Source: Pseudomonas putida (GTDB lineage Bacteria; Pseudomonadota; Gammaproteobacteria; Pseudomonadales; Pseudomonadaceae). Taken from it: a stretch of 64,000 bases of DNA. The stretch lies in contig NZ_CP011789.1 of assembly GCF_001636055.1 (NCBI RefSeq), forward strand, positions 4,712,001 through 4,776,000, read 5' to 3'. The first letter of the stretch is position 1; each line of letters begins with the position of its first letter. Shown in pieces: positions 18,494 through 27,853 of this stretch. The notes beneath the pieces were generated by a model, which was not told the DNA's origin, ran no database searches, and worked only from the letters and a program-made list of their open reading frames with translations. The position numbers were made by a program, and so were the translations under genes.

Positions 18494-19354
18494 TTATTTA
18501 CCCGTCCACTCCTTGACCCGCTCAGGATGCTTGGCCACCCAGTCCTTGGCCGCTGCTTCAGGCTTGGCCCCTTCCTGGATCGCCAGCATCACTTCGCCGA
18601 TCTCGTCCTTGGACTGCCACTGGAACTTCTTGAGGAACTCGGCCACTTCCGGCGCCTTGGTCGCCAGTTCCTTGCTGCCGATGCTGTTGACGGTTTCCGC
18701 CGCACCATAGACGCCCTTGGGATCTTCGAGGAACTTGAGTTTCCATTTGGCGAACATCCAGTGCGGCACCCAGCCGGTGACCGCGATCGACTGCTGCTTG
18801 GCATACGAACGCCCAAGTTCCGCCGTCATCGCCGCGCCGGAGCTTGCCGTCAGCTTGTAGCCGGTGAGGTCGTAGTCCTTGATCGCCTGCTCGGTCTTGA
18901 GCATGACTCCGGAGCCTGCATCGATGCCGACGATCTTCTGCTTGAAGCTGGTGTCGGTCTTGAGGTCGGCGATGCTGTTGGCCTTGACGTACTCCGGCAC
19001 GATCAGGCCGATCTTGGCATCCTTGAAGTTGGGGCCGAAGTCGACCACGTTATCCTTGTTCTTGCTCCAGTATTCGCCATGGGTCACCGGCAGCCAGGCT
19101 GAAAGCATGGCGTCGAGCTTGCCGGTGGCGACACCCTGCCACATGATGCCGGTGGCCACCGCTTGCAGCTTCACGTCGTAGCCGAGTTTCTGCTTGATCA
19201 CTTCGGCAGCCACGTTGGTGGTGGCGACGCTGTCGGCCCACCCGTCCACGTAACCGATGCTTACTTCCTTGGCCATGGCCTGTGCAGCACCCATGGCCAA
19301 CACCAGGGCGCCGGTCACGCCCAGGAAACGTCGCATTCTTGTAGTAGTCGCCAT
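18494..19354 (-). CDS. Glycine betaine/choline-type ABC transporter substrate-binding protein (OpuAC/ProX family)
   Basis: A 286-residue periplasmic protein with signal peptide ending AQAMAKE and an OpuAC domain starting VSIGYVDGWADSVATTN. Tryptophans that form the aromatic betaine-binding box are visible in GYVDGWADS, MLSAWLPVTH, GWVPHWMFAKW and similar positions. There are no permease or ATPase genes nearby, so it is an orphan binding protein that probably feeds an importer encoded elsewhere, as known for CaiX/BetX/CbcX proteins sharing CbcWV in Pseudomonas. I used the ATG at 19354 because GAGGGG is 8 nt upstream. Whether its ligand is betaine, carnitine or choline cannot be decided. Confidence 0.88.
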   Translation of the reverse strand: MATTTRMRRFLGVTGALVLAMGAAQAMAKEVSIGYVDGWADSVATTNVAAEVIKQKLGYDVKLQAVATGIMWQGVATGKLDAMLSAWLPVTHGEYWSKNKDNVVDFGPNFKDAKIGLIVPEYVKANSIADLKTDTSFKQKIVGIDAGSGVMLKTEQAIKDYDLTGYKLTASSGAAMTAELGRSYAKQQSIAVTGWVPHWMFAKWKLKFLEDPKGVYGAAETVNSIGSKELATKAPEVAEFLKKFQWQSKDEIGEVMLAIQEGAKPEAAAKDWVAKHPERVKEWTGK

Positions 19355-19563
19355 CAAAGCATCCCCTCGTCAGGTCTTGGAGATTGCATCATCAACCTGC
19401 GACACAGCGCGACCTGCTCCGTCAGCGACCTTTACCCAACGATAAGCGACAGCACTTCGCCATTAGCGTCATCCACGCGCGGAGTTCTGCGCGATCCTTG
19501 CATGCCAAACTGTTGGCGCCGGGCTACTATCAGCGACTCTCAACCGATGACCCGCGCCAGACG

Positions 19564-21120
19564 ATGGACCGCTCGATGCCCAGCACGCCCCGCACCACCC
19601 TCCTCTACCTGATCACCTGCCTGTTCGCCCTGCTCGGTCTCGGTGCACTCTGGTATGGCCTGGGCAAGCCGGTGCACCTGCCCGATGCGGCGAGCCCAAC
19701 GCACAAATTGCAGTGCGCCTCCTACACCCCCTTCGACAAGGACCAGTCGCCCTTCGACCAGCCATTTCGCCTGCGCCCTGCGCGCATGGACGCCGACCTG
19801 GCGTTGCTGGCCGAGCGCTTCCGGTGCATCCGCACCTATTCGATGACCGGGCTTGAGGCGATTCCGGCGCTGGCGCGCAAGCACGGGCTGAAGGTGATGC
19901 TCGGCGCCTGGGTCAATGCCAACCCGGTGGATACCGACAAGGAGGTGGCGCTGCTGATCGAGGCGGCCAACGCCAATCCGGACGTGGTCAGCGCAGTGAT
20001 CGTCGGCAACGAGGCGCTGCTGCGCAAGGAAGTCACCGGCCAACGCCTGGCCGAACTGATCACTCGGGTGAAAGCCCAGGTGCAGGTCCCGGTGACCTAC
20101 GCCGACGTCTGGGAGTTCTGGCTCCAGCACCCGGAAGTGGCGCCAGCGGTGGACTTCCTGACCATCCACCTGCTGCCCTACTGGGAGGACGATCCACGCG
20201 GCATCGAGGACGCCCTGGCGCATGTCGCCGAGGTACGTCAGGTGTTCGGCAACCGCTTCGCCCCCAAGGACGTCATGATCGGCGAAACCGGCTGGCCCAG
20301 CGAAGGCCGCCAGCGCGAGACCGCAGAGCCAAGCCGGGTCAACGAGGCACGCTTCATTCGGGGCTTCGTCGCGATGGCCGAGGCCAACGGCTGGCACTAC
20401 AACCTGATCGAGGCCTTCGACCAGCCCTGGAAACGCGCCAGCGAAGGCGCAGTGGGTGGCTACTGGGGGCTGTACGACGCTGATCGGCGGGACAAAGGCG
20501 TGCTCGAAGGGCCCGTCAGCAACCTGCCACTGTGGCCACAGTGGTGGCTGGCCAGCGCGTTGCTGGTGCTGGCGACCCTGGGCCTGGCCGGGCGCCCGGC
20601 GCACGCCCGCGCGGCGTTGCTGTTACCGCTGCTGGCGGCAGTCGGCGCGGGCAGTCTGGGGCTGTGGGGCGAGCTGATGCGCACCAACGCGCGCTTTGTC
20701 GCTGAGTGGCTGTGGGCGGCAGCGCTGGCGGGCCTGAACCTGCTGGTACTGGCCCATGCCGCGCTGGCCCTGGCCCGGCGCGAAGGCTGGCGTGAGCGGT
20801 TGTTCGCCTGGCTGCAGGCGCGAGCCGGATGGTGGCTGCTGGCAGCGGGATTCGCAGCGGCGGTGAGCATGCTGGCAATGGTCTTCGATCCGCGCTATCG
20901 CAGCTTCCCCAGTGCCGCGCTGCTGCTGCCGGCGCTGGTGTACCTGCTGCGACCGGTGGCCGCGCGCAGGGCCGAAGTCGCGCTGCTGGCATTCATCATC
21001 GGCGCAGGAATTGCGCCGCAGCTGTATCAGGAAGGGCTGCACAATCATCAGGCCTGGCGCTGGGCGGCGGTCAGTGTGCTGATGGTGGCTGCCCTTTGGC
21101 GCAGTTTGCGCAGGGCTTGA
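19564..21120 (+). CDS. GH17-domain membrane protein, putative beta-glucan synthase/transglycosylase
   Basis: A 518-residue protein with an N-terminal membrane anchor (LLYLITCLFALLGLGALWYG), a glycoside hydrolase family 17 domain (about residues 45-315) and six or so transmembrane helices in the C-terminal 180 residues. The GH17 acid/base is seen in VGNEALLRKE and the nucleophile in GETGWPSEG. Similar proteins in Pseudomonas and Bradyrhizobium are annotated as beta-(1,6)-glucan or cyclic-glucan synthesis enzymes, but here there is no GT2 domain, so a transglycosylase or hydrolase role is as likely. The start is uncertain: I used MDRSMPST because the preceding 60 codons are not protein-like. 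It is divergent from the betaine-binding-protein gene. Confidence 0.8.
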   Translation: MDRSMPSTPRTTLLYLITCLFALLGLGALWYGLGKPVHLPDAASPTHKLQCASYTPFDKDQSPFDQPFRLRPARMDADLALLAERFRCIRTYSMTGLEAIPALARKHGLKVMLGAWVNANPVDTDKEVALLIEAANANPDVVSAVIVGNEALLRKEVTGQRLAELITRVKAQVQVPVTYADVWEFWLQHPEVAPAVDFLTIHLLPYWEDDPRGIEDALAHVAEVRQVFGNRFAPKDVMIGETGWPSEGRQRETAEPSRVNEARFIRGFVAMAEANGWHYNLIEAFDQPWKRASEGAVGGYWGLYDADRRDKGVLEGPVSNLPLWPQWWLASALLVLATLGLAGRPAHARAALLLPLLAAVGAGSLGLWGELMRTNARFVAEWLWAAALAGLNLLVLAHAALALARREGWRERLFAWLQARAGWWLLAAGFAAAVSMLAMVFDPRYRSFPSAALLLPALVYLLRPVAARRAEVALLAFIIGAGIAPQLYQEGLHNHQAWRWAAVSVLMVAALWRSLRRA

Positions 21121-21126
21121 AACGGC

Positions 21127-21164
21127 GGTGTTCTTTTTGCGGGCAAGCCTGCGAAAAGAACACC
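21127..21164. repeat. REP-type palindrome after the GH17 gene
   Basis: GGTGTTCTTTTTGCGGGC and GCCTGCGAAAAGAACACC form a near-perfect hairpin immediately after the GH17 stop and before the convergent membrane-protein gene; probable bidirectional terminator. Confidence 0.8.
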
Positions 21165-21174
21165 GGTAAACCTG

Positions 21175-21537
21175 CTAGCTGGAGGCCCTGACCAACCGCA
21201 ACCCCGCCAGAACCACCGCAAAAACCCCCAGGCTCGCCGTGTACAGCACCAGCGCCGGCACCCCTGCCACCAGCGCCAGCACCGCCCCCCACCAGCCAAG
21301 CCGTCCCGGCAGCACCTGGCACAGCAAGGCCAGCCCCAACGCCACCCAGCCGATCACCTGGAAGTGAATCCACAACCCCAGCAGCGACCGCGCCTGGCAC
21401 TGCCAGTGTTCGCCAGGCACCGCGCACAGGCCTACCCACTGCCCGTCCTCCATCAGGCCGAAACGCACGCCATAACTGGCCGCCAGCCACACCGGCAGAA
21501 ACAGCAGCAACGCAACGACAGGCCACCAACGACTCAT
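21175..21537 (-). CDS. Small integral membrane protein, function unknown
   Basis: A 120-residue protein with about four hydrophobic segments: WWPVVALLLFLPVWLAASYG, SLLGLWIHFQVIGWVALGLA, a WWGAVLALVAGVPALVLYTA stretch and a final VFAVVLAGLRL. Two cysteines (CAVPGEHWQC) lie in the loop after helix 1. I do not recognise the family. GGAG precedes the ATG at 21537, which is preferred over an in-frame upstream start at 21600. Convergent with the GH17 gene. Confidence 0.65.
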   Translation of the reverse strand: MSRWWPVVALLLFLPVWLAASYGVRFGLMEDGQWVGLCAVPGEHWQCQARSLLGLWIHFQVIGWVALGLALLCQVLPGRLGWWGAVLALVAGVPALVLYTASLGVFAVVLAGLRLVRASS

Positions 21538-21761
21538 GCACAGCTCCAGAAAATGTAACCGGCGCTCAGGATAATCCCCCAGGCCTGCCGCGCAAGGCAA
21601 AATGGCGCGGTTCGGCTAATGTCGAGGAAAGCGGTCATTGCCGCAGCGGCCAACTTCACGGCAACATCCGCCACAATAAAGGACAGCGCGCCAGGCAACT
21701 TTGCCAGGGGCACGATGGTCCTAGCTCCACATTGCCTTGCCGTTCTCCCGGGGGACTCTCC

Positions 21762-23060
21762 ATGCTTCGACCGTTGCGCCTCGTCGCCCTGCTGTGCGGC
21801 CTGTTTCTGGCTGCGGCCGCCTCTGCGCGGGACATCGACCCCGCCACCTACGGCTATCCCTTGACCAATCCGTTCGAGGCGACCATTGCCACCACGCCGC
21901 CGGACCAGCGCCCGACGCTGCCCAGCGACGACGATATCGACCAGTCCGACTACAGCCTGAACCTGCGCCCAGAGCGCGAATTCACCCTGCCGGACAACTT
22001 CTGGCCGGTGAAAAAACTCCGCTACCGCCTGGCACGCCAGGACCACGAAGCGCCATTGGTGTTCATCATCGCCGGCACCGGCGCGCCCTACAGCAGCACC
22101 ATTGCCGAATACCTGAAAAAACTGTTCTACCAGGCGGGCTACCACGTGGTGCAGCTGTCTTCGCCCACCAGCTGGGACTTCATGAGCGCCGCCTCACGCT
22201 TCGCCACGCCCGGCGTGAGCCGCGAGGATGCCGAAGACCTGTACCGGGTCATGCAAGCCGTACGCGCCCAGCATCCGCGCCTGCCGGTCAGCGAGTTCTA
22301 CCTCACTGGCTACAGCCTCGGCGCCCTGGACGCGGCATTCGTCAGCCATCTGGACGAAACCCGGCGCAGCTTCAACTTCAAGCGCGTGCTGCTGCTCAAC
22401 CCGCCCGTGAACCTGTACACCTCGATCAACAACCTCGACAAACTGGTGCAGACCCAGGTCAAGGGCATCGACCGCAGCACCACGTTCTACGAACTGATGC
22501 TGGAAAAACTCACGCGCTACTTCCAGGACAAGGGCTACATCGACCTCAATGACGCCCTGCTCTACGACTTCCAGAACTCACGCGAACATTTGTCCAACGA
22601 ACAGATGGCCATGCTGATCGGCACCTCGTTCCGTTTCTCGGCAGCCGACATCGCCTTCACCTCCGACCTGATCAATCGCCGCGGCCTGATCATTCCGCCG
22701 AAGTTTCCGATCACCGAAGGCAGCAGCCTCACGCCGTTCTTCAAACGGGCCCTGCAATGCGACTTCGACTGCTACCTGACCGAGCAGGTGATCCCCATGT
22801 GGCGTGCGCGCACGGACGGCAACAGCCTGCTGCAACTGATCGACCAGGTCAGCCTGTACGCCCTCAAGGACTACCTCGCCGACAGCCCGAAGATCGCCGT
22901 GATGCACAACGCCGACGACGTGATCCTCGGCCCCGGCGACATCGGTTTCCTGCGCAAGGTGTTCGGCGACCGGCTGACCCTTTATCCACACGGCGGCCAT
23001 TGCGGCAACCTCAACTACCGCGTCAATGCCGACGCCATGCTGGAGTTCTTCCGTGGCTGA
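21762..23060 (+). CDS. Exported alpha/beta-hydrolase-fold protein, cotranscribed with mlaA-like gene
   Basis: A 432-residue protein with signal peptide LVALLCGLFLAAAASARD. An alpha/beta hydrolase fold is suggested by the oxyanion strand VFIIAGTGAPYSS near residue 100, the nucleophile elbow LTGYSLGALDA near 190 (Gly-Tyr-Ser-Leu-Gly), a candidate acid in HNADDVILGPGD near 390 and the final histidine in PHGGHCGNL near 418. It is thus probably a periplasmic lipase/esterase or thioesterase. Its 3' end overlaps the downstream MlaA-like gene by 8 nt, so the two products likely act together on outer-membrane lipid. I could not assign a substrate. Confidence 0.8.
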   Translation: MLRPLRLVALLCGLFLAAAASARDIDPATYGYPLTNPFEATIATTPPDQRPTLPSDDDIDQSDYSLNLRPEREFTLPDNFWPVKKLRYRLARQDHEAPLVFIIAGTGAPYSSTIAEYLKKLFYQAGYHVVQLSSPTSWDFMSAASRFATPGVSREDAEDLYRVMQAVRAQHPRLPVSEFYLTGYSLGALDAAFVSHLDETRRSFNFKRVLLLNPPVNLYTSINNLDKLVQTQVKGIDRSTTFYELMLEKLTRYFQDKGYIDLNDALLYDFQNSREHLSNEQMAMLIGTSFRFSAADIAFTSDLINRRGLIIPPKFPITEGSSLTPFFKRALQCDFDCYLTEQVIPMWRARTDGNSLLQLIDQVSLYALKDYLADSPKIAVMHNADDVILGPGDIGFLRKVFGDRLTLYPHGGHCGNLNYRVNADAMLEFFRG

Positions 23061-23868
23061 CAGACTCATACTTGCCCTCGCCCTGCTCGTCAGTACCAGC
23101 GCCCTGGCAGCAGAAACCGCACCGCGTACCAGCGTGGTCGAAGCCGATGTGATCGACACGCCTACCGTGGAATCGGACGGCTTCCTCGACCCGCTGCGCG
23201 AGCTGAAATTCAACCCCGGTCTCGACCAGCGCGAGTTCGAACGCTCCACCCTGGCCGCGTTGAACGTCTACGACCCGCTGGAATCGATGAACCGGCGCAT
23301 CTACCACTTCAACTATCGCTTCGACCAATGGGTGTTCCTGCCGGCGGTCGATGGCTACCGCTACATAACCCCGCACTTCGTGCGCACCGGGGTGAGCAAC
23401 TTCTTCAACAACCTGGGGGATGTGCCCAACCTGTTCAACAGTGTGTTGCAGCTCAAGGTCAAACGCTCGGCGGAGATCACTGCGCGCCTGATGTTCAACA
23501 CCCTCATCGGCGTGGGTGGCCTGTGGGACCCGGCGACCAAGATGGGGTTGCCACGCCAGAGCGAGGACTTCGGCCAGACCCTGGGCTTCTACGGCGTTCC
23601 GGAAGGCCCCTACATCATGCTGCCGATCCTCGGTCCCTCGAACCTGCGCGACACCACGGGCCTGGTGGTGGACTACGTCGGCGAGCGCGAGGCGAATTTC
23701 CTCAACGTCGCCGAGGTCAGTACCGACCATCCGGAGATCTTCCTGCTGCGGGCGATCGACCGGCGCTACACCACCAATTTCCGCTATGGCCAGACCAACT
23801 CGCCGTTCGAGTACGAGAAAGTGCGCTACGTCTATACCCAGGCGCGCAAGTTGCAGATTTCCGAGTGA
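23053..23868 (+). CDS. MlaA/VacJ-family outer-membrane lipid asymmetry protein
   Basis: A 271-residue MlaA-family protein. Signature elements are YDPLESMNRRIYHFNY near residue 75, FFNNLGDVPNLFNSVLQ near 115, the Gly-rich FNTLIGVGGLWDPATKMG and the DFGQTLGFYGV motif near 175. In the Mla pathway MlaA removes misplaced phospholipids from the outer leaflet with MlaC/MlaFEDB, which are not here. The leader (LALALLVSTSALAAE) ends without the lipobox cysteine of enterobacterial MlaA, implying a signal-peptidase I substrate. I chose GTG at 23053, 8 nt after GGAG and overlapping the upstream gene; an ATG at 23026 would give a leader interrupted by charged residues. Confidence 0.88.
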   Translation: MADRLILALALLVSTSALAAETAPRTSVVEADVIDTPTVESDGFLDPLRELKFNPGLDQREFERSTLAALNVYDPLESMNRRIYHFNYRFDQWVFLPAVDGYRYITPHFVRTGVSNFFNNLGDVPNLFNSVLQLKVKRSAEITARLMFNTLIGVGGLWDPATKMGLPRQSEDFGQTLGFYGVPEGPYIMLPILGPSNLRDTTGLVVDYVGEREANFLNVAEVSTDHPEIFLLRAIDRRYTTNFRYGQTNSPFEYEKVRYVYTQARKLQISE

Positions 23869-23892
23869 GTGCGGCGGGGCCGCCATGCGGCC

Positions 23893-25047
23893 TCAGCCCA
23901 CCAACCCCAGAAACTGCTGCAACTCCCGGCGCTTGGCCAGGGCATCGCTGCGCCCCAGTTCGATCAGTTCGCTGCAGTAGCTCGCCTCGAACAACAGGTA
24001 GCTGAGTACACCGGCCCCGCTGGTCCTGGTCGCTCCGGGCCCGCGCAGGAACAGGCGCAACGCAGCCGGCAACTCGCGCCGATGACGTGCCGCGATCTCG
24101 TCCAGCGGCTGGCTGGGCGCCACCACCAGTACTTCGATCGGCGCCAGGCCCAGGCGCCGGGCGTCCAGATGTGCAGGCATCAGGTGACTCAGGTGATTCA
24201 GGCGTTGCAGCAACTCGATATCGTCTTCGAGGCTGTCGATGAAGGTACTGTTGAGCATGTGCCCACCGATCTGCGCCAGGCTCGGCTGTTGCCCGCTGAA
24301 CACCCGTGCACTCTGCACTGGCGACGCAGGGCGCTGCGGGTTACCGCTGACGCCCACCACCAGTACGCGACTGGCCCCCAGGTGCAGCGCTGGGCTGATC
24401 GGCGCAGACTGGCGCACCGCGCCGTCACCGAAGTACTCGTCGCCCAGGCGCACCGGAGCGAAGAGCAACGGAATGGCCGAACTGGCCAGCAGGTGCTCGA
24501 CGCTCAGCGCAGTGGGTACGCCGATACGCCGGTGCCGCAGCCAGGGTTCGATCGCTTCGCCGCCTTGATAGAACGTCACCGCCTGGCCGGACTCGTAACC
24601 AAAGGCGGTTACGGCCACCGCGCGCAGTTGCTCGCTGGCCAGGGCATGGTGGATGCCATCCAGGTCCAGATGCGCCTTGAGCAGCGCCCGCAGCGGGCTG
24701 CTGTCGAGCAGCGCCACCGGCATCTGCCGGCCCAGCCCCAGCAGGCTGTGGCTGACGAAACGGCTGGCCTGACGCATGACCCCGGGCCAGTCGCTGCGCA
24801 GCACAAGGTGGCTGCGAAAGTTCTGCCAGAAGCGGGTCAGGCGCTGCACCGACTCGCCAAAGCGAGTGGCGCCGCTGGCCAAGGTCACGGCATTGATGGC
24901 ACCGGCGGAGGTGCCGACGATGACCGGGAAGGGATTGGGCGCGCCAGCGGGCAACAGTTCGGCGATACCGGCGAGCACGCCGACCTGGTAGGCAGCACGG
25001 GCTCCGCCGCCGGAGAGGATCAGGCCAGTAGTCGGGGGTGGGGCCAT
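23893..25047 (-). CDS. Patatin-like phospholipase family protein
   Basis: A 384-residue patatin-domain lipid acyl hydrolase. The oxyanion loop LSGGGARAAYQVG is at residues 11-23, the catalytic serine in VGTSAGAIN near residue 46, and the catalytic aspartate in YFGDGAVRQ near 210, giving a complete Ser-Asp dyad. There is no signal peptide, so it is a cytosolic or membrane-associated enzyme; the C-terminal third resembles the family's DUF3336-free short form. AGGAAGGAA precedes the ATG. It lies convergent with mlaA and beside an LpxL-like gene, in a lipid-metabolism neighbourhood. Confidence 0.9.
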   Translation of the reverse strand: MAPPPTTGLILSGGGARAAYQVGVLAGIAELLPAGAPNPFPVIVGTSAGAINAVTLASGATRFGESVQRLTRFWQNFRSHLVLRSDWPGVMRQASRFVSHSLLGLGRQMPVALLDSSPLRALLKAHLDLDGIHHALASEQLRAVAVTAFGYESGQAVTFYQGGEAIEPWLRHRRIGVPTALSVEHLLASSAIPLLFAPVRLGDEYFGDGAVRQSAPISPALHLGASRVLVVGVSGNPQRPASPVQSARVFSGQQPSLAQIGGHMLNSTFIDSLEDDIELLQRLNHLSHLMPAHLDARRLGLAPIEVLVVAPSQPLDEIAARHRRELPAALRLFLRGPGATRTSGAGVLSYLLFEASYCSELIELGRSDALAKRRELQQFLGLVG

Positions 25048-25083
25048 CGGTTCCTTCCTGGTTTGTCGGTTTTGTCAGGATCG

Positions 25084-25118
25084 GGCCCTTCGCGGGCAAG
25101 TCGGCGCGCGAAAGGGCC
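25084..25118. repeat. REP-type palindrome, degenerate
   Basis: GGGCCCTTCGCGGGCAAG with an imperfect complementary arm CGCGCGAAAGGGCC, between the LpxL-like and patatin genes. Confidence 0.7.
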
Positions 25119-25136
25119 TGCAGCCACTACCCCGGA

Positions 25137-26072
25137 TCAGCGCTTCTTCTTGTCATACAGCCGCGGCGCCCCTTCGGGCCGCGACTTGAAGCGCCGGTGC
25201 GCCCACAGGTACTGCTCGGGGCACTCGCGCAGCACACTTTCGACCCACTGGTTGATGCGCAGGCAGTCGGCCTCCTCGCTCTCCCCCGGGAAATCCTCGA
25301 GCGGCGCATGCACCACCAGACGATAGCCGCTGCCATCTTCCAGGCGTTTCTGAGTGAACGGAATCACCCGCGCCTTGCCCAGGCGAGCGAACTTGGTCGT
25401 TGCAGTCACCGTGGCGGCGGGGATGCCGAACAACGGCACGAACAGGCTCTGCTTGGTGCCGTAGTCCTGGTCCGGCGCGTACCAGATCGCCCGCCCGCCG
25501 CGCAGCAGCTTGAGCATGCCGCGTACGTCCTCGCGTTCCACTGCCAGGGAGTCGAGGTTGTGCCGCTCGCGACCGCGTCGCTGGATGAAGTCGAACACCG
25601 GATTGCCGTGCTCGCGGTACATGCCATCGATGGTGTGCTCCTGGCCGAGCAGGGCCGCGCCGATCTCCAGCGTGGTGAAATGCACCGCCATGAGGATGGC
25701 GCCCTGCCCGTCACGCTGGGCTGCCTGCAGGTGCTCCAGACCTTCGATGTGTGCCAGGCGGGCAAGCCTGGCTTTGGGCCACCACCAGCTCATGGCCATC
25801 TCGAAGAAGGCGATGCCGGTGGAGGCGAAGTTTGCCTTCAGCAGGCGCTGCCGTTCGTCGCCGGACAGTGCCGGGAAACACAGCTCCAGATTGCGCGCGG
25901 CAATGCGCCGACGCTCGCCGGCCAGGCGATACATCACGGCGCCCAGGACGCTGCCGAGCCACAGCAAGGCTCGGTAAGGCAACTGCACCACCAGCCACAG
26001 CAGTCCCAGGCCGAGCCACAGGCCCCAGAAACGTGGATGAAGGAAGTAGGGACGAAAACGCGGACGATCCAT
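25137..26072 (-). CDS. lpxL: Lipid A biosynthesis (lauroyl-type) acyltransferase, LpxL/HtrB family
   Basis: Inner-membrane acyltransferase adding a secondary acyl chain to the lipid A precursor. The 311-residue protein has one N-terminal membrane helix (WGLWLGLGLLWLVVQLPYRA) and the acyltransferase motif HFTTLE (His-x4-Glu) near residue 128, then DQDYGTKQSLFVPLFG near 200, which is a conserved LpxL block, and PEQYLWAHRRFKSRP near the end. Length and motifs fit LpxL/LpxM. Several paralogues exist in pseudomonads, so which acyl position it serves is uncertain. Divergent from minC. Confidence 0.9.
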   Translation of the reverse strand: MDRPRFRPYFLHPRFWGLWLGLGLLWLVVQLPYRALLWLGSVLGAVMYRLAGERRRIAARNLELCFPALSGDERQRLLKANFASTGIAFFEMAMSWWWPKARLARLAHIEGLEHLQAAQRDGQGAILMAVHFTTLEIGAALLGQEHTIDGMYREHGNPVFDFIQRRGRERHNLDSLAVEREDVRGMLKLLRGGRAIWYAPDQDYGTKQSLFVPLFGIPAATVTATTKFARLGKARVIPFTQKRLEDGSGYRLVVHAPLEDFPGESEEADCLRINQWVESVLRECPEQYLWAHRRFKSRPEGAPRLYDKKKR

Positions 26073-26183
26073 TGAAGCTTCCGGTAAGACAAAGGCCTGG
26101 CATTCTACAACCTTTGGCCGCAGGTTGCGGCCAATCGGTCTTATCGTTATAAGTCAGGGCACTTTTTTCGCAACAAGCCGTCT

Positions 26184-26942
26184 ATGCAGACCATGAGCCT
26201 CAACCAGACACCCGACTCCGCCACCGTGTTCCAGCTCAAGGGCAGCATGCTCGCCATCACTGTGCTGGAACTGGCGCGCAACGACCTCGAAGCCCTCGAC
26301 CGCCAATTGGCGGCGAAAGTAGCGCAGGCCCCCAATTTCTTCAGCAACACACCGCTGGTGCTGGCCCTGGACAAACTGCCGCCGGACGAAGGCGCCATCG
26401 ACCTGCCCGGGCTGATGCGCATCTGCCGTCACCATGGCCTGCGCACCCTGGCGATCCGCGCCAGCCGGATCGAGGACATCGCCGCAGCGATTGCCATCGA
26501 CCTGCCGGTCCTGCCGCCCTCCGGCGCCCGCGAACGGCCGCTGGAACCTGAGCCGGAAGTGAAGAAAGTCGAGCCCGCTCCGGCGCCCGCTGTGGCCGCC
26601 GAACCCGAGGTTCGCCCGACCCGCATCATCACCAGCCCTGTACGTGGCGGCCAGCAGATCTATGCTCAGGGCGGCGACTTGATCGTGACCGCCTCGGTGA
26701 GCCCGGGTGCGGAACTTCTCGCCGATGGCAATATCCATGTGTACGGCGCCATGCGTGGCCGCGCACTGGCTGGTATCAAGGGCAACACCCGAGCCAGGAT
26801 CTTCTGTCAGCAGATGACGGCCGAAATGGTCTCCATCGCCGGTCAGTACAAGGTCTGCGAAGACCTGCGCCGCGACCCGCTGTGGGGTTCGGGCGTGCAG
26901 GTGAGCCTGGTCGGCGACGTGTTGAACATCACCCGTCTTTAA
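26184..26942 (+). CDS. minC: Septum site-determining protein MinC
   Basis: FtsZ antagonist that, with MinD, prevents polar division. The 252-residue protein has the N-terminal FtsZ-inhibiting domain (about 1-110), a proline/alanine/glutamate-rich linker ([20 protein letters not shown]) and the C-terminal beta-helical domain beginning [18 protein letters not shown], with the MinD-binding [10 protein letters not shown] stretch. It starts the minCDE order. Two in-frame ATGs at 26184 and 26193 are both possible, and neither has a strong ribosome site. Confidence 0.96.
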   Translation: MQTMSLNQTPDSATVFQLKGSMLAITVLELARNDLEALDRQLAAKVAQAPNFFSNTPLVLALDKLPPDEGAIDLPGLMRICRHHGLRTLAIRASRIEDIAAAIAIDLPVLPPSGARERPLEPEPEVKKVEPAPAPAVAAEPEVRPTRIITSPVRGGQQIYAQGGDLIVTASVSPGAELLADGNIHVYGAMRGRALAGIKGNTRARIFCQQMTAEMVSIAGQYKVCEDLRRDPLWGSGVQVSLVGDVLNITRL

Positions 26943-27037
26943 CGGATACTGCCGCCATTTTAAGAGCAACTTTTCCACCGTTGCCTTTTTTGCATTTGCT
27001 GGGACTTCGGGTCCCGTTTATTTAGGGGTGAAACACC

Positions 27038-27850
27038 TTGGCCAAGATTCTCGTGGTTACTTCCGGCAAGGGGGGTGTGGGCAAGACCACCACCAGCGCC
27101 GCCATCGGTACCGGCCTCGCATTGCGCGGCCACAAGACTGTGATCGTCGACTTCGACGTCGGCCTGCGTAACCTCGACCTGATCATGGGCTGCGAACGCC
27201 GCGTGGTGTACGACTTCGTCAACGTGGTCAACGGCGAGGCCAATCTGCAGCAGGCCCTGATCAAGGACAAACGCCTTGAGAACCTGTTCGTACTGGCCGC
27301 CAGCCAGACCCGCGACAAGGACGCCCTGACGCAAGAAGGCGTTGAAAAGGTCCTGATGGAGCTCAAGGAGCAGTTCGACTACGTCATCTGCGACTCCCCG
27401 GCTGGTATCGAGAAAGGCGCGCACCTGGCGATGTACTTCGCCGACGAAGCCATCGTCGTGACCAACCCGGAAGTCTCCTCGGTACGTGACTCCGACCGCA
27501 TGCTGGGCATTCTGTCGAGCAAATCGCGCCGCTCCGAGAACGGCGAGGAGCCGATCAAGGAACACCTGCTGATCACCCGCTACCACCCCGAGCGCGTGGA
27601 AAAGGGCGAAATGCTCAGCATCGCCGACGTCGAAGAGATCCTCGCGATCAAGCTCAAGGGCGTGATTCCCGAGTCGCAAGCGGTCCTCAAAGCATCCAAC
27701 CAGGGTATCCCGGTCATCCTCGACGACCAGAGCGACGCCGGCCAGGCCTACAGCGATACCGTCGACCGCCTGCTGGGTAAAGAGAAGCCTCTGCGCTTCA
27801 TCGAAGTGCCGAAGCAAGGATTCTTCGCGCGCCTGTTTGGAGGCAAATAA
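27038..27850 (+). CDS. minD: Septum site-determining ATPase MinD
   Basis: Membrane-cycling ParA-type ATPase that recruits MinC and is stimulated by MinE. The 270-residue protein has the deviant Walker A KGGVGKTT at residues 11-18, Walker B IVDFDVGLRNLD near 38, the switch II DSPAGIEKG near 118, and a C-terminal amphipathic membrane-targeting helix (QGFFARLFGGK). The start codon is TTG at 27038, chosen because AGGGGTG lies 8 nt upstream and the homologous N-terminus MAKILVVTSGKGG begins there. 95 nt after minC, 3 nt before minE. Confidence 0.98.
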   Translation: MAKILVVTSGKGGVGKTTTSAAIGTGLALRGHKTVIVDFDVGLRNLDLIMGCERRVVYDFVNVVNGEANLQQALIKDKRLENLFVLAASQTRDKDALTQEGVEKVLMELKEQFDYVICDSPAGIEKGAHLAMYFADEAIVVTNPEVSSVRDSDRMLGILSSKSRRSENGEEPIKEHLLITRYHPERVEKGEMLSIADVEEILAIKLKGVIPESQAVLKASNQGIPVILDDQSDAGQAYSDTVDRLLGKEKPLRFIEVPKQGFFARLFGGK

Positions 27851-27853
27851 ACC

